Source of the DNA: CAWHOW01 sp963831005 | Lineage (GTDB): Bacteria; Bacteroidota; Bacteroidia; Bacteroidales; CG2-30-32-10 | Reading direction: 5' to 3' | Assembly (NCBI GenBank): GCA_963831005.1 | Contig: CAWHOW010000020.1 | Coordinates: forward strand, 105,936-169,935 | Length of the DNA stretch: 64,000 nucleotides | Part shown: positions 20,738 to 29,225 of the stretch, piece after piece | How the letters are laid out: every line of letters begins with the position of its first letter | Position numbering within the stretch: the first letter of the stretch is position 1 | The notes under the pieces: generated by a model | Told to the model about the DNA's origin: nothing | Seen by the model: only the letters and a program-made list of their open reading frames with translations | Databases searched by the model: none | Position numbers and translations under genes: made by a program

Positions 20738-21297
20738 ATGAAATCAACTAAAATTCAAATTGAAAATCTCAAAAAAGACAGATCATTCTCCCTCCTTTTG
20801 CCGCTGCATGTGCAGTAGTAGAAAAATTCCTGCCTGCCGTTAACATTGGATGGAAAGGATATGCAAAGCATCAGAACGCATTTACTGCTTGCCTGGCAGA
20901 TACTCTGATGAATGCTATGAAAACAGTTTCAGGAGTTACAACTGTTGACGTTAATAAATTTAATGTCAGCAATGGCGTTCTGGATTCCTTCAACGAGGAA
21001 AGCTGGTCGAGACCATCTGCAGACAAAATTACTGTTGTTTGGGACCCTACGAACATCTTCCCAATGCCAAAGCAACTGATAAAATTCATATTTGTGCCTG
21101 CAATGAAGCAATGGATGTCGTTTGGATATTCCTTGATGCTGCTGTAAGGTCAGATGCTAAAGCGACAATAACATTAAATCATGAATTGGCAGGGTTTGGC
21201 AGACGTCTATTGTCTTGCATTTACTGAAAGTATTGCTTTCACTAAGAAGAACAATCTTGTAGGACATACTCAGCGTTCAGGCGCTTTGTACATATAA
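20738..21297 (+). pseudogene. DUF6266-family protein, decayed copy
   Basis: From the ATG at 20738 (MKSTKIQIENLKKD) the frame changes near 20795, then continues with VEKFLPAVNIGWKGYAKHQ, ACLADTLMNAMKTVSG and VNKFNVSNGVLDSFNEE, which match the central and C-terminal parts of DUF6266 proteins. Further shifts near 21050 and 21190 lead to FTKKNNLVGHTQRSGALYI and a TAA at 21295. The usual N-terminal SH3-like part is missing. The family is common in Bacteroidota, often in tandem; its function is unknown. The intact-looking start of a second copy follows 40 bases downstream. Confidence 0.55.
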
Positions 21298-21337
21298 TCA
21301 ATTAATAAATTTTAGTATTAATTAAATCCTCAAAAAA

Positions 21338-21983
21338 ATGGGAAAATTAGAAGAAGGAATCCTCGGCAAAATGACTGGCAAGGTTGGCCCGGTTGTGGGT
21401 TCCAAATGGAAAGGTGTAAACACCGTAAGAAGTTACCAACCAAAACCTCACAATCCTAAGACAACTGCTCAAAAGATGCAGCGGTCTAAGTTTAAACTTA
21501 TTAGTAGCATTAGGAAGGAAATGCTTGCCGTTTGTACGTGTAAGCCTTGCTAGGGCTTATGCTAATATGTCAGGCTATAATGCTTTTGTAAAGTTAAATC
21601 TTTCAACAGCAATTTCAGGGACGTATCCATCGTTTTCTATTAATTACCCGAATTTGGTAGTGGCTACGGGTACATTAACCGGTATTGATACCGTTTCGGT
21701 TGCAAATGCAGCTGGTCGTAAAGTTATCTTAACTTGGACTGATAACACAGGTGAAGGTAATGCAGCAAGTACAGATGTTGGCATGATACTTTTAATCGAT
21801 GCCTCTAACAGATTTATGTTTGAGGATATTTCTTCATCTGTTCGTTCTACTGGAACTTTAACTATAACATGTCCGCCTTTCTGTGTAGGAAATACGGTTT
21901 ATGCATATATCGCATTCAAAAACCCAACTACAGGTGAAATTTCAATTTCTTCTTATGCTGGTACAGTTAACGTTCTATTATAA
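21338..21983 (+). CDS. DUF6266-family protein, one frameshift
   Basis: The N-terminus MGKLEEGILGKMTGKVGPVV with GSKWKG is the typical beginning of DUF6266 proteins, and KTTAQKMQRSKFKL follows. Near 21525 the frame changes; the new frame continues PFVRVSLARAYANMSGYNAF and a beta-rich body with VTLTW-like (VILTWTDNTGEG) and FKNPTTGEISIS. One missing or extra base restores a full protein of about 214 residues, the normal length. A strong terminator follows at 22051. No enzymatic motif is known for this family, which seems to form small beta-domain proteins of unknown role. Confidence 0.65.
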
Positions 21984-22050
21984 AAACAAAATCACAAACT
22001 ATAATAGAGCAGTAACACTCATGCAAAATCTTTTCTCAGGTGTATTACTT

Positions 22051-22083
22051 AAAAGGCTTATCGGAAACGGTAAGCTTTTTTTT
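22051..22083 (+). terminator. Rho-independent terminator after the DUF6266 gene
   Basis: AAAAGGCTTATCG, a GAAA tetraloop and CGGTAAGCTTTTT form a 13-bp stem (with two G-T pairs) followed by a run of T. It lies 68 bases after the stop codon at 21983. Confidence 0.8.
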
Positions 22084-22596
22084 TGCATTAATTATATCAA
22101 ACCACTGTCATCACAACAAAGTAGAAATGCAAAGCTAATATTTAGAAAACATTCCAATATTTTCCGAAAAAAGTAAAAATTTCATTACCCCAAAACTACA
22201 GCTATAATATTTGATTTTAAAAGGAAAACGATTAAATTTGCATTTCAATTACATTCTGTTTTGAATCTATTCTGTGACAACTTTTTTTCTTTGATTTCGT
22301 GTTGCCCTACCGTTGCCCTCTATATTCAACAGTCTGTAAATCAGTATAAGTTTACATTCTGCGTGGGGAAATAATAATTTAGAGTGCAGAACGCATTCGT
22401 TAGGAGACGAGCGCAATCAAACGGGATCACTGAAAATACTTCATCCAACTCAACAAACTTTAAATGAGAAGACAGCGTAAGCTGTCTTTTTATTTAATAA
22501 CTTTTCCTTTGGAATGGTAGAAAGTGTTTTTCTAATTATTTTTGTTGAGCATGTTGAACAATTTTCTATTTTTGGTTTATTATAAGAGTAAAATAT
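22084..22596 (+). ncRNA. Gene-free stretch ending in a terminator; possible small RNA
   Basis: No protein-coding frame is convincing. From about 22340 to 22491 the sequence is less AT-biased than its surroundings and ends in a perfect terminator, AAGACAGC GTAA GCTGTCTT plus T's (22469-22491). Since the DUF6266 gene already has its own terminator at 22051, this second one implies a separate transcript. The motif TTGCCCTACCGTTGCCCTC at about 22303 contains two near-copies of TTGCCCT. An attachment site or tRNA remnant is also possible. Confidence 0.3.
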
Positions 22597-23406
22597 ATGG
22601 AAACTATAGAACATTATATTTCGGAATTTAATAATACTGTTTGGGGAAATCCAGTGTCAATACTTATTGGAATAATTGGTATTTTCATTGGAATATATTC
22701 AATACGTAAAAGCAGAAAAAAAAAGAAAGTCTTATATTATAAGGATAGCTTAAATATTATTTCTGATTCATTACAGAGACTTGGAAATATTGAAGTATTT
22801 TATAAAAATAAAAAGGCTGAAAACGTGACTATTACCATTGTTTGTATTTGGAATGGAGGAAATGATATAATAAATTACGATGATCTTGCACCAACTGATA
22901 TGATTAAAATTATAGCAAAAGAAAATACGTATATTTATGATGCAGTATTAATTAATTCCGCTGCCTTCGCAAATAATATTAGTATTTTCAATTCCGCAAT
23001 ATCTGATGAAGATAGCCAAATAATTAATCTTAAATTTGATTATTTAGGTAAAGGTCACGGAGCTACAATTAAATTAATTCATTCTGGAACGCAAGCAAAT
23101 GAAATATTAGTATCAGGAACAATAAAAGGATTTGGCAAAGTTTCTGATGTTGATGCTAATGAAAATTCATCAACATTAAGAAGACTTTATATTAAAATTC
23201 GTCCTTTCCTGACTGATTTTATTTTTCCTATAAACTTTTTTATAATGTGTGGGATGCTTATTTCATTAGCGATTTATGAAAATTTTACTGACCCTTTGAT
23301 AATAATTTGGATTATTATTAGTATTTCCTGTGGTATTTATTGTTTAACCTGGAAAGAAAGACACAATTATACTAAATATTTTCTTAAACATTTTAAAGAT
23401 TCATAG
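22597..23406 (+). CDS. Unrecognised membrane protein (269 residues)
   Basis: I do not recognise this protein. It has one N-terminal transmembrane helix (residues about 18-36, SILIGIIGIFIGIYSI) followed by a Lys/Arg patch (RKSRKKKK), a soluble domain of about 150 residues with alternating beta-type pattern, and two C-terminal helices (about residues 212-250, INFFIMCGMLISLAIY and LIIIWIIISISCGIY). The middle domain (VTITIVCIWNGGNDIINYDD) resembles immunoglobulin-like domains of small membrane proteins. The gene is intact and AT-rich, stands alone between the mobile-like tract and a minisatellite, and has an accessory character. No partner gene is evident. Confidence 0.55.
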   Translation: METIEHYISEFNNTVWGNPVSILIGIIGIFIGIYSIRKSRKKKKVLYYKDSLNIISDSLQRLGNIEVFYKNKKAENVTITIVCIWNGGNDIINYDDLAPTDMIKIIAKENTYIYDAVLINSAAFANNISIFNSAISDEDSQIINLKFDYLGKGHGATIKLIHSGTQANEILVSGTIKGFGKVSDVDANENSSTLRRLYIKIRPFLTDFIFPINFFIMCGMLISLAIYENFTDPLIIIWIIISISCGIYCLTWKERHNYTKYFLKHFKDS

Positions 23407-23583
23407 ATTTATTATTTTACTTTATTTGAGTGTTGATCTCATCTAATATTAACATTACCTTTAATAGTAATAGCATCCTGTCTTTATAAATTAACCCTCC
23501 CATTTCCCCCGCTCATATCTGCATTTACAATTAGTGCACTGGCACAAACCGTTTAAATATTAATTTTTCCTGTTGATATCTAT

Positions 23584-23885
23584 GCTTTTACTGTAGTAAA
23601 AATAGTTTTTACTTGAGTAAAAATGAGTTTTACTATTGGAATCATTGCTTTTACTACAGTAAAAATGAGTTTTACTACTGGAATCATTGTTTTTACTACA
23701 GTAAAAATATGTTTTACTACTGGAATCATTGTTTTTACTACAGTAAAAATGAGTTTTACTACTGGAATCATTGCTTTTACTACAGTAAAAATAAGTTTTA
23801 CTACTGGAATCATTGTTTTTACTACAGTAAAAATGAGTTTTACTACTGGAATCATTACTTTTACTACAGTAAAAGTGAGTTTATC
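23584..23885. repeat. 42-bp tandem repeat (minisatellite), about seven units
   Basis: Units of 42 bp run in tandem: a near-palindromic core TTTTACTACAGTAAAA followed by ATGAGTTTTACTACTGGAATC-type sequence, with small variations (actgga/attgga; gctttt/gttttt). Because 42 is divisible by three, stop-free frames appear on both strands with a 14-residue period, but composition and lack of a start context argue against genes. A hairpin ATCCCGTT/AACGGGAT follows at 23945-23977. Confidence 0.9.
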
Positions 23886-24058
23886 AACGGGAAAAGCGGA
23901 TAATATAGCTGTAGGAAAGAGAAATACTGAAGGAAAAATAAAAAATCCCGTTGGAAGGCTGAGTTTTCAAACGGGATAGATAAGAAATGCTTTTCGGTTT
24001 ATTATTTTATGCCCCTTCATTTATATTCAAAACTTAGAACTAATGAATTTGAATGCTG

Positions 24059-24092
24059 ATATATGTCAAAAACTGCAAAAACTGACATATAT
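24059..24092. promoter_or_regulatory. Inverted repeat upstream of the LiaF-like operon
   Basis: ATATATGTCA (24059-24068) and TGACATATAT (24083-24092) form a perfect 10-bp inverted repeat, about 200 bases before the LiaF-like gene. No T run follows, so an operator is more likely than a terminator. Confidence 0.35.
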
Positions 24093-24143
24093 TAACAGAA
24101 TACATGCCAAAGAAATTATAACATTTTACACAGTGCAATATAC

Positions 24144-24178
24144 GGGTTGAACATTTATAAAACATTCAACCCCTTTTT
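24144..24178 (+). terminator. Probable terminator
   Basis: GGGTTGAA (24144-24151) pairs with TTCAACCC (24165-24172) around a 13-base loop, followed by CTTTTT. It would stop transcripts arriving from the left before the LiaF-like operon. Confidence 0.55.
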
Positions 24179-24293
24179 CCTTTACTTTATCGGGAATGAC
24201 AGGACAGACAAAGATTTCGTGTTTTCCACCTTCTATTACAGTAGTAAGTTTGCTGCAGAAATTTTAAAATATTTAACTTAAAAAAGTAAAACT

Positions 24294-25076
24294 ATGGAAA
24301 CAACAACTTATTTTTGCAGTAAACGCAGACGAATGAGAAAGATCATATTCGGTTTACTTTTAATTGCCAGCGGCGCATTGCTAATTGGATTCAACTCAGG
24401 ATTGATTGATGACCAATACAGGCACATCATCTTTTCATGGCCTATGCTTATAATTGCCATAGGCGTTGTAAACCTTTTTGGCAAAGAGCATGCTTTTACA
24501 GGAATAGTACTGCTGATAATTGGAGGGTTCTTTTTATTGCCAAAGCTTATTTTCCTTCCCGATAATTTTGAGATCTCGTTCTGGCCAGCGCTGTTAATTA
24601 TTGTAGGCGTACTAATGATAGCCAAGAGAACTATTTTCCACAATCGTTTTCATCATTTTCATAATGAGCATTTTGATAAAGAGCATTTTCGCAACAGGCA
24701 TTTTCACCGCTACTCATCAAGCGAAATAAAAAATGAGGCGGGATATATTGTACTGGACAATGTATTCGGTGGGGGAAAACATAAAGTTTCGCCGGGTGAA
24801 TTCAAAGGTGGAAGAATTTCGAATGTCTTTGGCGGAACAGAACTCGACCTTACCCAAACCACTTTAGCTCCCGGAACAAACATACTGGATGTAGAATGCA
24901 TTTTCGGCGGAATGAGCATTATTGTTCCTTCCGACTGGACAGTTAATCTACAGGCCAGCTCCATACTCGGCGGATTTGTTGATAAGAGGCATAATGTTAA
25001 AAACACCACTACCGACCGCGAACTTGTTATCAAAGGCTCTGCTATCTTCGGCGGCGGCGATATTAAAAGTTATTAA
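24294..25076 (+). CDS. LiaF-like envelope stress membrane protein
   Basis: The protein has an N-terminal DUF5668-type block of four short membrane helices (IIFGLLLIASGALLIGFN; IIFSWPMLIIAIGVV; FTGIVLLIIGGFFLLP; FWPALLIIVGVLMIA), then a His-rich linker, and a C-terminal LiaF-type beta-helical domain (NVFGGGKHKVSPGEFKGG, VFGGTELDLT, IFGGMSIIVP). In Firmicutes LiaF restrains a cell-wall-stress kinase. Here it lies 15 bases before a LytS-type kinase and its LytTR regulator, so the three probably form one envelope-sensing operon. The start may be 24294 or the internal ATG at 24333 (MRKIIFG); the second fits the membrane helix better. Confidence 0.75.
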   Translation: METTTYFCSKRRRMRKIIFGLLLIASGALLIGFNSGLIDDQYRHIIFSWPMLIIAIGVVNLFGKEHAFTGIVLLIIGGFFLLPKLIFLPDNFEISFWPALLIIVGVLMIAKRTIFHNRFHHFHNEHFDKEHFRNRHFHRYSSSEIKNEAGYIVLDNVFGGGKHKVSPGEFKGGRISNVFGGTELDLTQTTLAPGTNILDVECIFGGMSIIVPSDWTVNLQASSILGGFVDKRHNVKNTTTDRELVIKGSAIFGGGDIKSY

Positions 25077-25091
25077 TAAGCTTTAACATAA

Positions 25092-26139
25092 ATGAATCAT
25101 CCTTTTTTCGGAAACAGAAAACTGGTCATCATATATTGTTCAATATGGATTGCAATTGCTGCAATCCATATTTTTATTTTAGTAAACACCTACCATCTTC
25201 TTTTTCAAACTGCTTTAACAGAAAGTGTGATTTCATACACCCTTTTTGCTATTTTAGGTATTCCGGTCTGGTACATTGTTAATTTCTCCAAGCCGGGAAA
25301 ATTCGCTGTAATCAACCAATTGATAAACCATATAACATCGGCTGCAATTATTCTTATTATTTGGGTAAGTATATGCAATGCCATTTGTAAAGCAATCATA
25401 ACAAATGCAGACTACAGAGCTTATCTTGATTCCAGCCTAACCTGGAAAGCGGTTAGCGGTTTGTTCTTCTACCTTATACTCGTTCTGATCTATTACATTA
25501 TTATCTATTATCACGACCTACAGGAGCGGGTTTCGAGAGAAGCTAAGCTGAATGAAATCGTGAAGCAGGCTGAACTGGATAACCTTAGGTCGCAGATAAA
25601 TCCTCATTTTCTTTTCAATTCGCTGAACTCAATAAGCTCACTAACAATGAGCAGTCCTGAAAAGGCGCAGGAAATGATCATCAAGCTTTCTGATTTCCTC
25701 AGGTATTCAATAACGAAGTCGGATGAAAATGTTTCAACACTTCAAATGGAACTGGATAATATCAAACGCTACCTTGATATTGAACAGGTGCGTTTTGGAA
25801 ACAAACTTGTTCAGGAGTTCAAAATTGATAAGGTATGCATGACGCTGAAAGTCCCTGCTATGATACTTCAGCCTATTTATGAGAATGCAGTTAAGCATGG
25901 CGTTTACGAAAGTACGGAACCTATCCGTATACTTACAGAATGTAAACAGTCTGGATTGATTTCTTGAACTCAGGATAACCAATAACTTTGACACAACTTC
26001 CCATTCAAAGAAAGGTGCGGGTATTGGCTTAAAGAACATTAAAGAAAGGTTGAAACTTATATACGGCAACCCAGATTTCCTGAAGACAAAAATAATTGAT
26101 GATAAATTTATTGCTGAACTTAGTATACCACAAAATTAA
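25092..26139 (+). CDS. LytS/YehU-type sensor histidine kinase, one frameshift
   Basis: This is the membrane sensor of a two-component system. Four transmembrane helices (residues about 10-145) precede a coiled coil and the His-kinase domain with the autophosphorylated His in QINPHFLFNSLNS (about residue 172) and the N box NAVKHG. Near 25962 the frame breaks; a one-base change continues LELRITNNFD and the G box GAGIGLKNIKERL to a stop at 26137-26139. Total length is about 349 residues, normal for this family. The response regulator follows after nine bases. A base-call error is as likely as a true mutation because the upstream and downstream genes are intact. Confidence 0.8.
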
Positions 26140-26148
26140 ATTTAACTT

Positions 26149-26898
26149 ATGAGAATACGTACTATCATTATTGATGATGAAGAACCTGCAAGATTGCTGG
26201 TAAAGAACTTTCTTGCTGATTTCTGCGAAATTGAGATTGTTGATGAATTTGCTGATGGTTTCAGCGGTTTAAAGGCCATTAACGAACTCAAGCCCGACCT
26301 TGTTTTCCTCGATATTCAAATGCCGAAGCTTACAGGCTTTGAGATACTGGAGCTTGCCGAACACCAGGCTGATATTATATTTACAACAGCTTACGACCAG
26401 TATGCCATTAATGCTTTTGAAGCAAATGCCGTTGATTATCTTCTGAAGCCATTTAACCGCGATCGCTTTGCTAATGCTGTTAAGAAAGCCATCGATCGTT
26501 ATATCAGCAAGAATAAACAGCAAAAGAAAGTTAAATCTGTAATTGCAGCAATAGATGAAAAGCCGGAAATAATTGACCGTATTGCTGTGCGTACAGGGAC
26601 TAAAATACAGGTTATTCCTGCTGATGAAATCCTTTACCTTGAAGCCTACGGCGATTATGTAAGGGTACACACTAATACCGGCTCTTTCCTTAAGGAGAAG
26701 ACCATGAAGTATTTTGAAACACATCTTCCTTCAGCACAATTTATAAGAATTCATCGTTCTTATATTGTAAATATAAACCAGGTAGAACGCCTTGAATATT
26801 ATGATAAAGAAAGTTATATAGCTGTGCTAAAAAACCATTTGAGTTTAAAAGTCAGCAGTAGCGGGTATAAAACGATTAAAGAAGCATTAAATATCTAA
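26149..26898 (+). CDS. LytTR-family response regulator
   Basis: The receiver domain (residues 1-120) shows the acidic pocket DDEE, the phosphorylated Asp in VFLDIQMP, the switch Thr in FTTAYD and Lys in LLKPF. The C-terminal LytTR DNA-binding domain (residues about 142-245) has EILYLEAYGDYVRVHT and FIRIHRSYIVNI. LytTR regulators bind direct repeats upstream of target promoters. It forms a pair with the LytS-type kinase 9 bases upstream and probably controls the LiaF-like gene and envelope genes. Its last four bases overlap the stop of the convergent gene at 26895. Confidence 0.88.
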   Translation: MRIRTIIIDDEEPARLLVKNFLADFCEIEIVDEFADGFSGLKAINELKPDLVFLDIQMPKLTGFEILELAEHQADIIFTTAYDQYAINAFEANAVDYLLKPFNRDRFANAVKKAIDRYISKNKQQKKVKSVIAAIDEKPEIIDRIAVRTGTKIQVIPADEILYLEAYGDYVRVHTNTGSFLKEKTMKYFETHLPSAQFIRIHRSYIVNINQVERLEYYDKESYIAVLKNHLSLKVSSSGYKTIKEALNI

Positions 26899-27455
26899 AT
26901 GGAGTTGAGTTGTTTTCTGAGGAAATTCTTCACTTTTTTCTTGTTGCCAACGGCAAACATCTTTATGACATTTCCATTCTTTAAAACAATTTTAAGCGGT
27001 GTAAAAAGACCGGATTTAATTCTATTTATATCTTTCAATAAAACATGAAGGCTTTTGGGGTTATCTTCTCCCATAGCAGCAACGCGGGTTTCGAAATCGT
27101 CCAGTGAATCTGTTTCAGCAGCAATGCCTTCAATGATTCCCATACTTACACCCATTTCTTTCATTGTATGGAATGTTTCCTTCATCATTTCCACTCCTAA
27201 TTTTGCATCTTTAGTTGCCTCCGTCAAATTATTGACTGAGTTTTTCAATTCAATAACGGGATTCAATGAATTAGTATTTTTGTAATTACCCACTGAATGT
27301 TGCTGCGGATTCACAGTATCAGTCGTAAGCATAACATTCAATATCATGCTTTGCTTAGTTAGCACTAAATTACCCATTTGCTGGCAGCTTAATCTTCCGT
27401 CATAGTAACCGCCTTTTTTCACAACTATAAAATCAATGCCTTCTTGTAGTTTCAT
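26895..27455 (-). CDS. Unrecognised cytoplasmic protein (186 residues)
   Basis: I do not recognise a named family. The N-terminal ~45 residues (DFIVVKKGGYYDGRLSCQQ, then GNLVLTKQSMIL) and the C-terminal ~35 residues (FTPLKIVLKNGNVIKMFAVG) look like the two halves of a PH/GRAM-like beta-barrel, separated by a helical insert rich in Lys and Glu. There is no signal peptide. It is transcribed convergently to the LytTR regulator, overlapping it by four bases at the stop codons. It may bind a lipid or protein ligand, but this is only a fold guess. Confidence 0.5.
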   Translation of the reverse strand: MKLQEGIDFIVVKKGGYYDGRLSCQQMGNLVLTKQSMILNVMLTTDTVNPQQHSVGNYKNTNSLNPVIELKNSVNNLTEATKDAKLGVEMMKETFHTMKEMGVSMGIIEGIAAETDSLDDFETRVAAMGEDNPKSLHVLLKDINRIKSGLFTPLKIVLKNGNVIKMFAVGNKKKVKNFLRKQLNSI

Positions 27456-27536
27456 TTGGTTTAATTTGTTTACTAAAATAATAAAAAATCAACAGTATGA
27501 ACGAATTTATTAATTTTAGCCCTCTTTTCAAAATGC

Positions 27537-29213
27537 TTGATTGTGCAATTATCAGTAAAAAATAATTTATTCCTATTTACTTTCATTTTATGTTGTTGTT
27601 CTTATGCATCAGCGCAGGAAACATATTCGCCAAATACTGATTACAACCCTGATTTCAAAAAGAGCATCTACCTTAAAAGGTACTCCAATAAATCCGATAC
27701 CATACGCATTCGTTTTCATACATCTGATAAAGCGTGGGCAACAGGTATTCAAAAAGATTCATGCAAGATCGAATACAACGAATATAATACTTATCAGTTG
27801 TCGAAAGATGAAGCGCAAAAGCAAAGCTGGGTAAGGCGCAAACTTTTCCATGAAGACCTGTTCACTGTTAACGAAAAAGATTTTAAACTAGCCGTTAATC
27901 CTCTTTTCAATTTCAGCATGCAACGTACCGTTGGTGATAGCAGTCATAATTATTACCAGAATACAAGGGGACTTGAATTAAAAGGAATGATAGGCAATGA
28001 CCTTTATTTTGAAACAAGTTATTACGAAAGCCAGTCAAGCTTTGTGCCTTATGTGAACGATTATATTGAGCAGTATGGTGTTGTTCCGGGGCTTATTACG
28101 GTTAAGAATTTTAAAACTTCTTCCTACGATTACGGCACTGCTTTTGGAAAGCTTTCATACACACCGATAAAAAACACTAAAGATTATTCGCTGAATATCC
28201 AAGGCGGCGGTGATAAGAATTTCTTTGGCGATGGTTACCGCTCCCTACTGCTTTCCGATTATTCATCCCCCTACCCTTTTCTAAAGATCACTGCTGTTTA
28301 CAAGCGGTGGCAGTATGAAGCCTTGTACACTTCGTTCCAGAATATTTTTGTCAACCATGTACTTCCTTACGATAGCATTACCGGGGCTTACCAGAAGAAA
28401 ACAGGCACATTTCATTACCTGAGTTATTATGCGGGCAATGCGCTCGACATTTCCTTGTTTGAAGGAACTATATGGCAGGTTGCTGATTCAGGTGGCAAGC
28501 GATTCAATCCAAATGCTTACAACCCTGTTATTCTTTGCAACACTGCTGAAAATGGACTTAATGGAAAGAATAATACATTGCTTGGTTTGAACCTGATGTA
28601 CAAAGCATTTAACAAGCTTCACTTTTATGGACAGTTTGCCGCAGATGAAGTTAGTTTAAAGCATATTTCCGATATGGGATATTTTCATAACCGTTATGGA
28701 ATACAATTAGGCGCTGAAGGCTTTGATATGTTTGGCATTCATAATTTAAACATACAGGCTGAGTATAATCAGGCGCAACCTTATATGTACTCAGCTGATA
28801 GTCCTTCGCAAAGTTATACTCACTTCAATCAACCTCTAGCTGATCCACTTGGAGCTAATTTCAGGGAAGCGATAGGAATTCTCAGGTATAATTTCAGGAG
28901 ATGGTTTATCAAGATCCAACTCAATTATGCTGTTTATGGTAGTGATACCGCTAAGTCAGACTGGGGTAAGAATATTTTCGCATCCGATCTGCATGCCTCA
29001 CAAACTATTGATAATAGAATAGGACAGGGAATTAAAACTACTATGAAGTATGCTGATGTTTGCTTAAGTTACCTTATGAATCCCAATACCAACTTTAATA
29101 TTTTCGTAGGAGCAACCTACAGGAATGAGAACAATTTATATAAAACAGGTAGTGATAAGTTTATTTATATCGGTATCAGGACATCTTTGCTGAATGAATA
29201 TTTTGATTTTTAA
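27537..29213 (+). CDS. RemB/Wzi-like outer-membrane beta-barrel, first of a tandem pair
   Basis: This is an exported 558-residue protein with a signal peptide (NNLFLFTFILCCCSYASAQ) and many alternating aromatic beta-strands ending in an aromatic residue (YFDF), as in outer-membrane barrels. The block KNFFGDGYRSLLLSDYSSPY is typical of the capsule-assembly Wzi family and the gliding protein RemB. The frame begins with TTG at 27537; a GTG at 27543 is an alternative, and the ATG at 27533 is out of frame. The next gene is a paralog 12 bases downstream, so the two form an operon. Roles in surface polysaccharide attachment or motility are plausible from family knowledge. Confidence 0.72.
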   Translation: MIVQLSVKNNLFLFTFILCCCSYASAQETYSPNTDYNPDFKKSIYLKRYSNKSDTIRIRFHTSDKAWATGIQKDSCKIEYNEYNTYQLSKDEAQKQSWVRRKLFHEDLFTVNEKDFKLAVNPLFNFSMQRTVGDSSHNYYQNTRGLELKGMIGNDLYFETSYYESQSSFVPYVNDYIEQYGVVPGLITVKNFKTSSYDYGTAFGKLSYTPIKNTKDYSLNIQGGGDKNFFGDGYRSLLLSDYSSPYPFLKITAVYKRWQYEALYTSFQNIFVNHVLPYDSITGAYQKKTGTFHYLSYYAGNALDISLFEGTIWQVADSGGKRFNPNAYNPVILCNTAENGLNGKNNTLLGLNLMYKAFNKLHFYGQFAADEVSLKHISDMGYFHNRYGIQLGAEGFDMFGIHNLNIQAEYNQAQPYMYSADSPSQSYTHFNQPLADPLGANFREAIGILRYNFRRWFIKIQLNYAVYGSDTAKSDWGKNIFASDLHASQTIDNRIGQGIKTTMKYADVCLSYLMNPNTNFNIFVGATYRNENNLYKTGSDKFIYIGIRTSLLNEYFDF

Positions 29214-29225
29214 AAGGAAAATAAA

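Noticed and set aside
22300..22360. Possible tRNA or attachment site
   Set aside because: No cloverleaf with a T-arm could be traced and no integrase is present; kept only as a low-confidence RNA candidate.
23584..23885. Possible CRISPR array
   Set aside because: Units are contiguous without unique spacers and no cas gene is in the window. The same applies to the other arrays.
23580..23979. Open frames on both strands with 14-residue repeats
   Set aside because: They arise from the 42-bp minisatellite.
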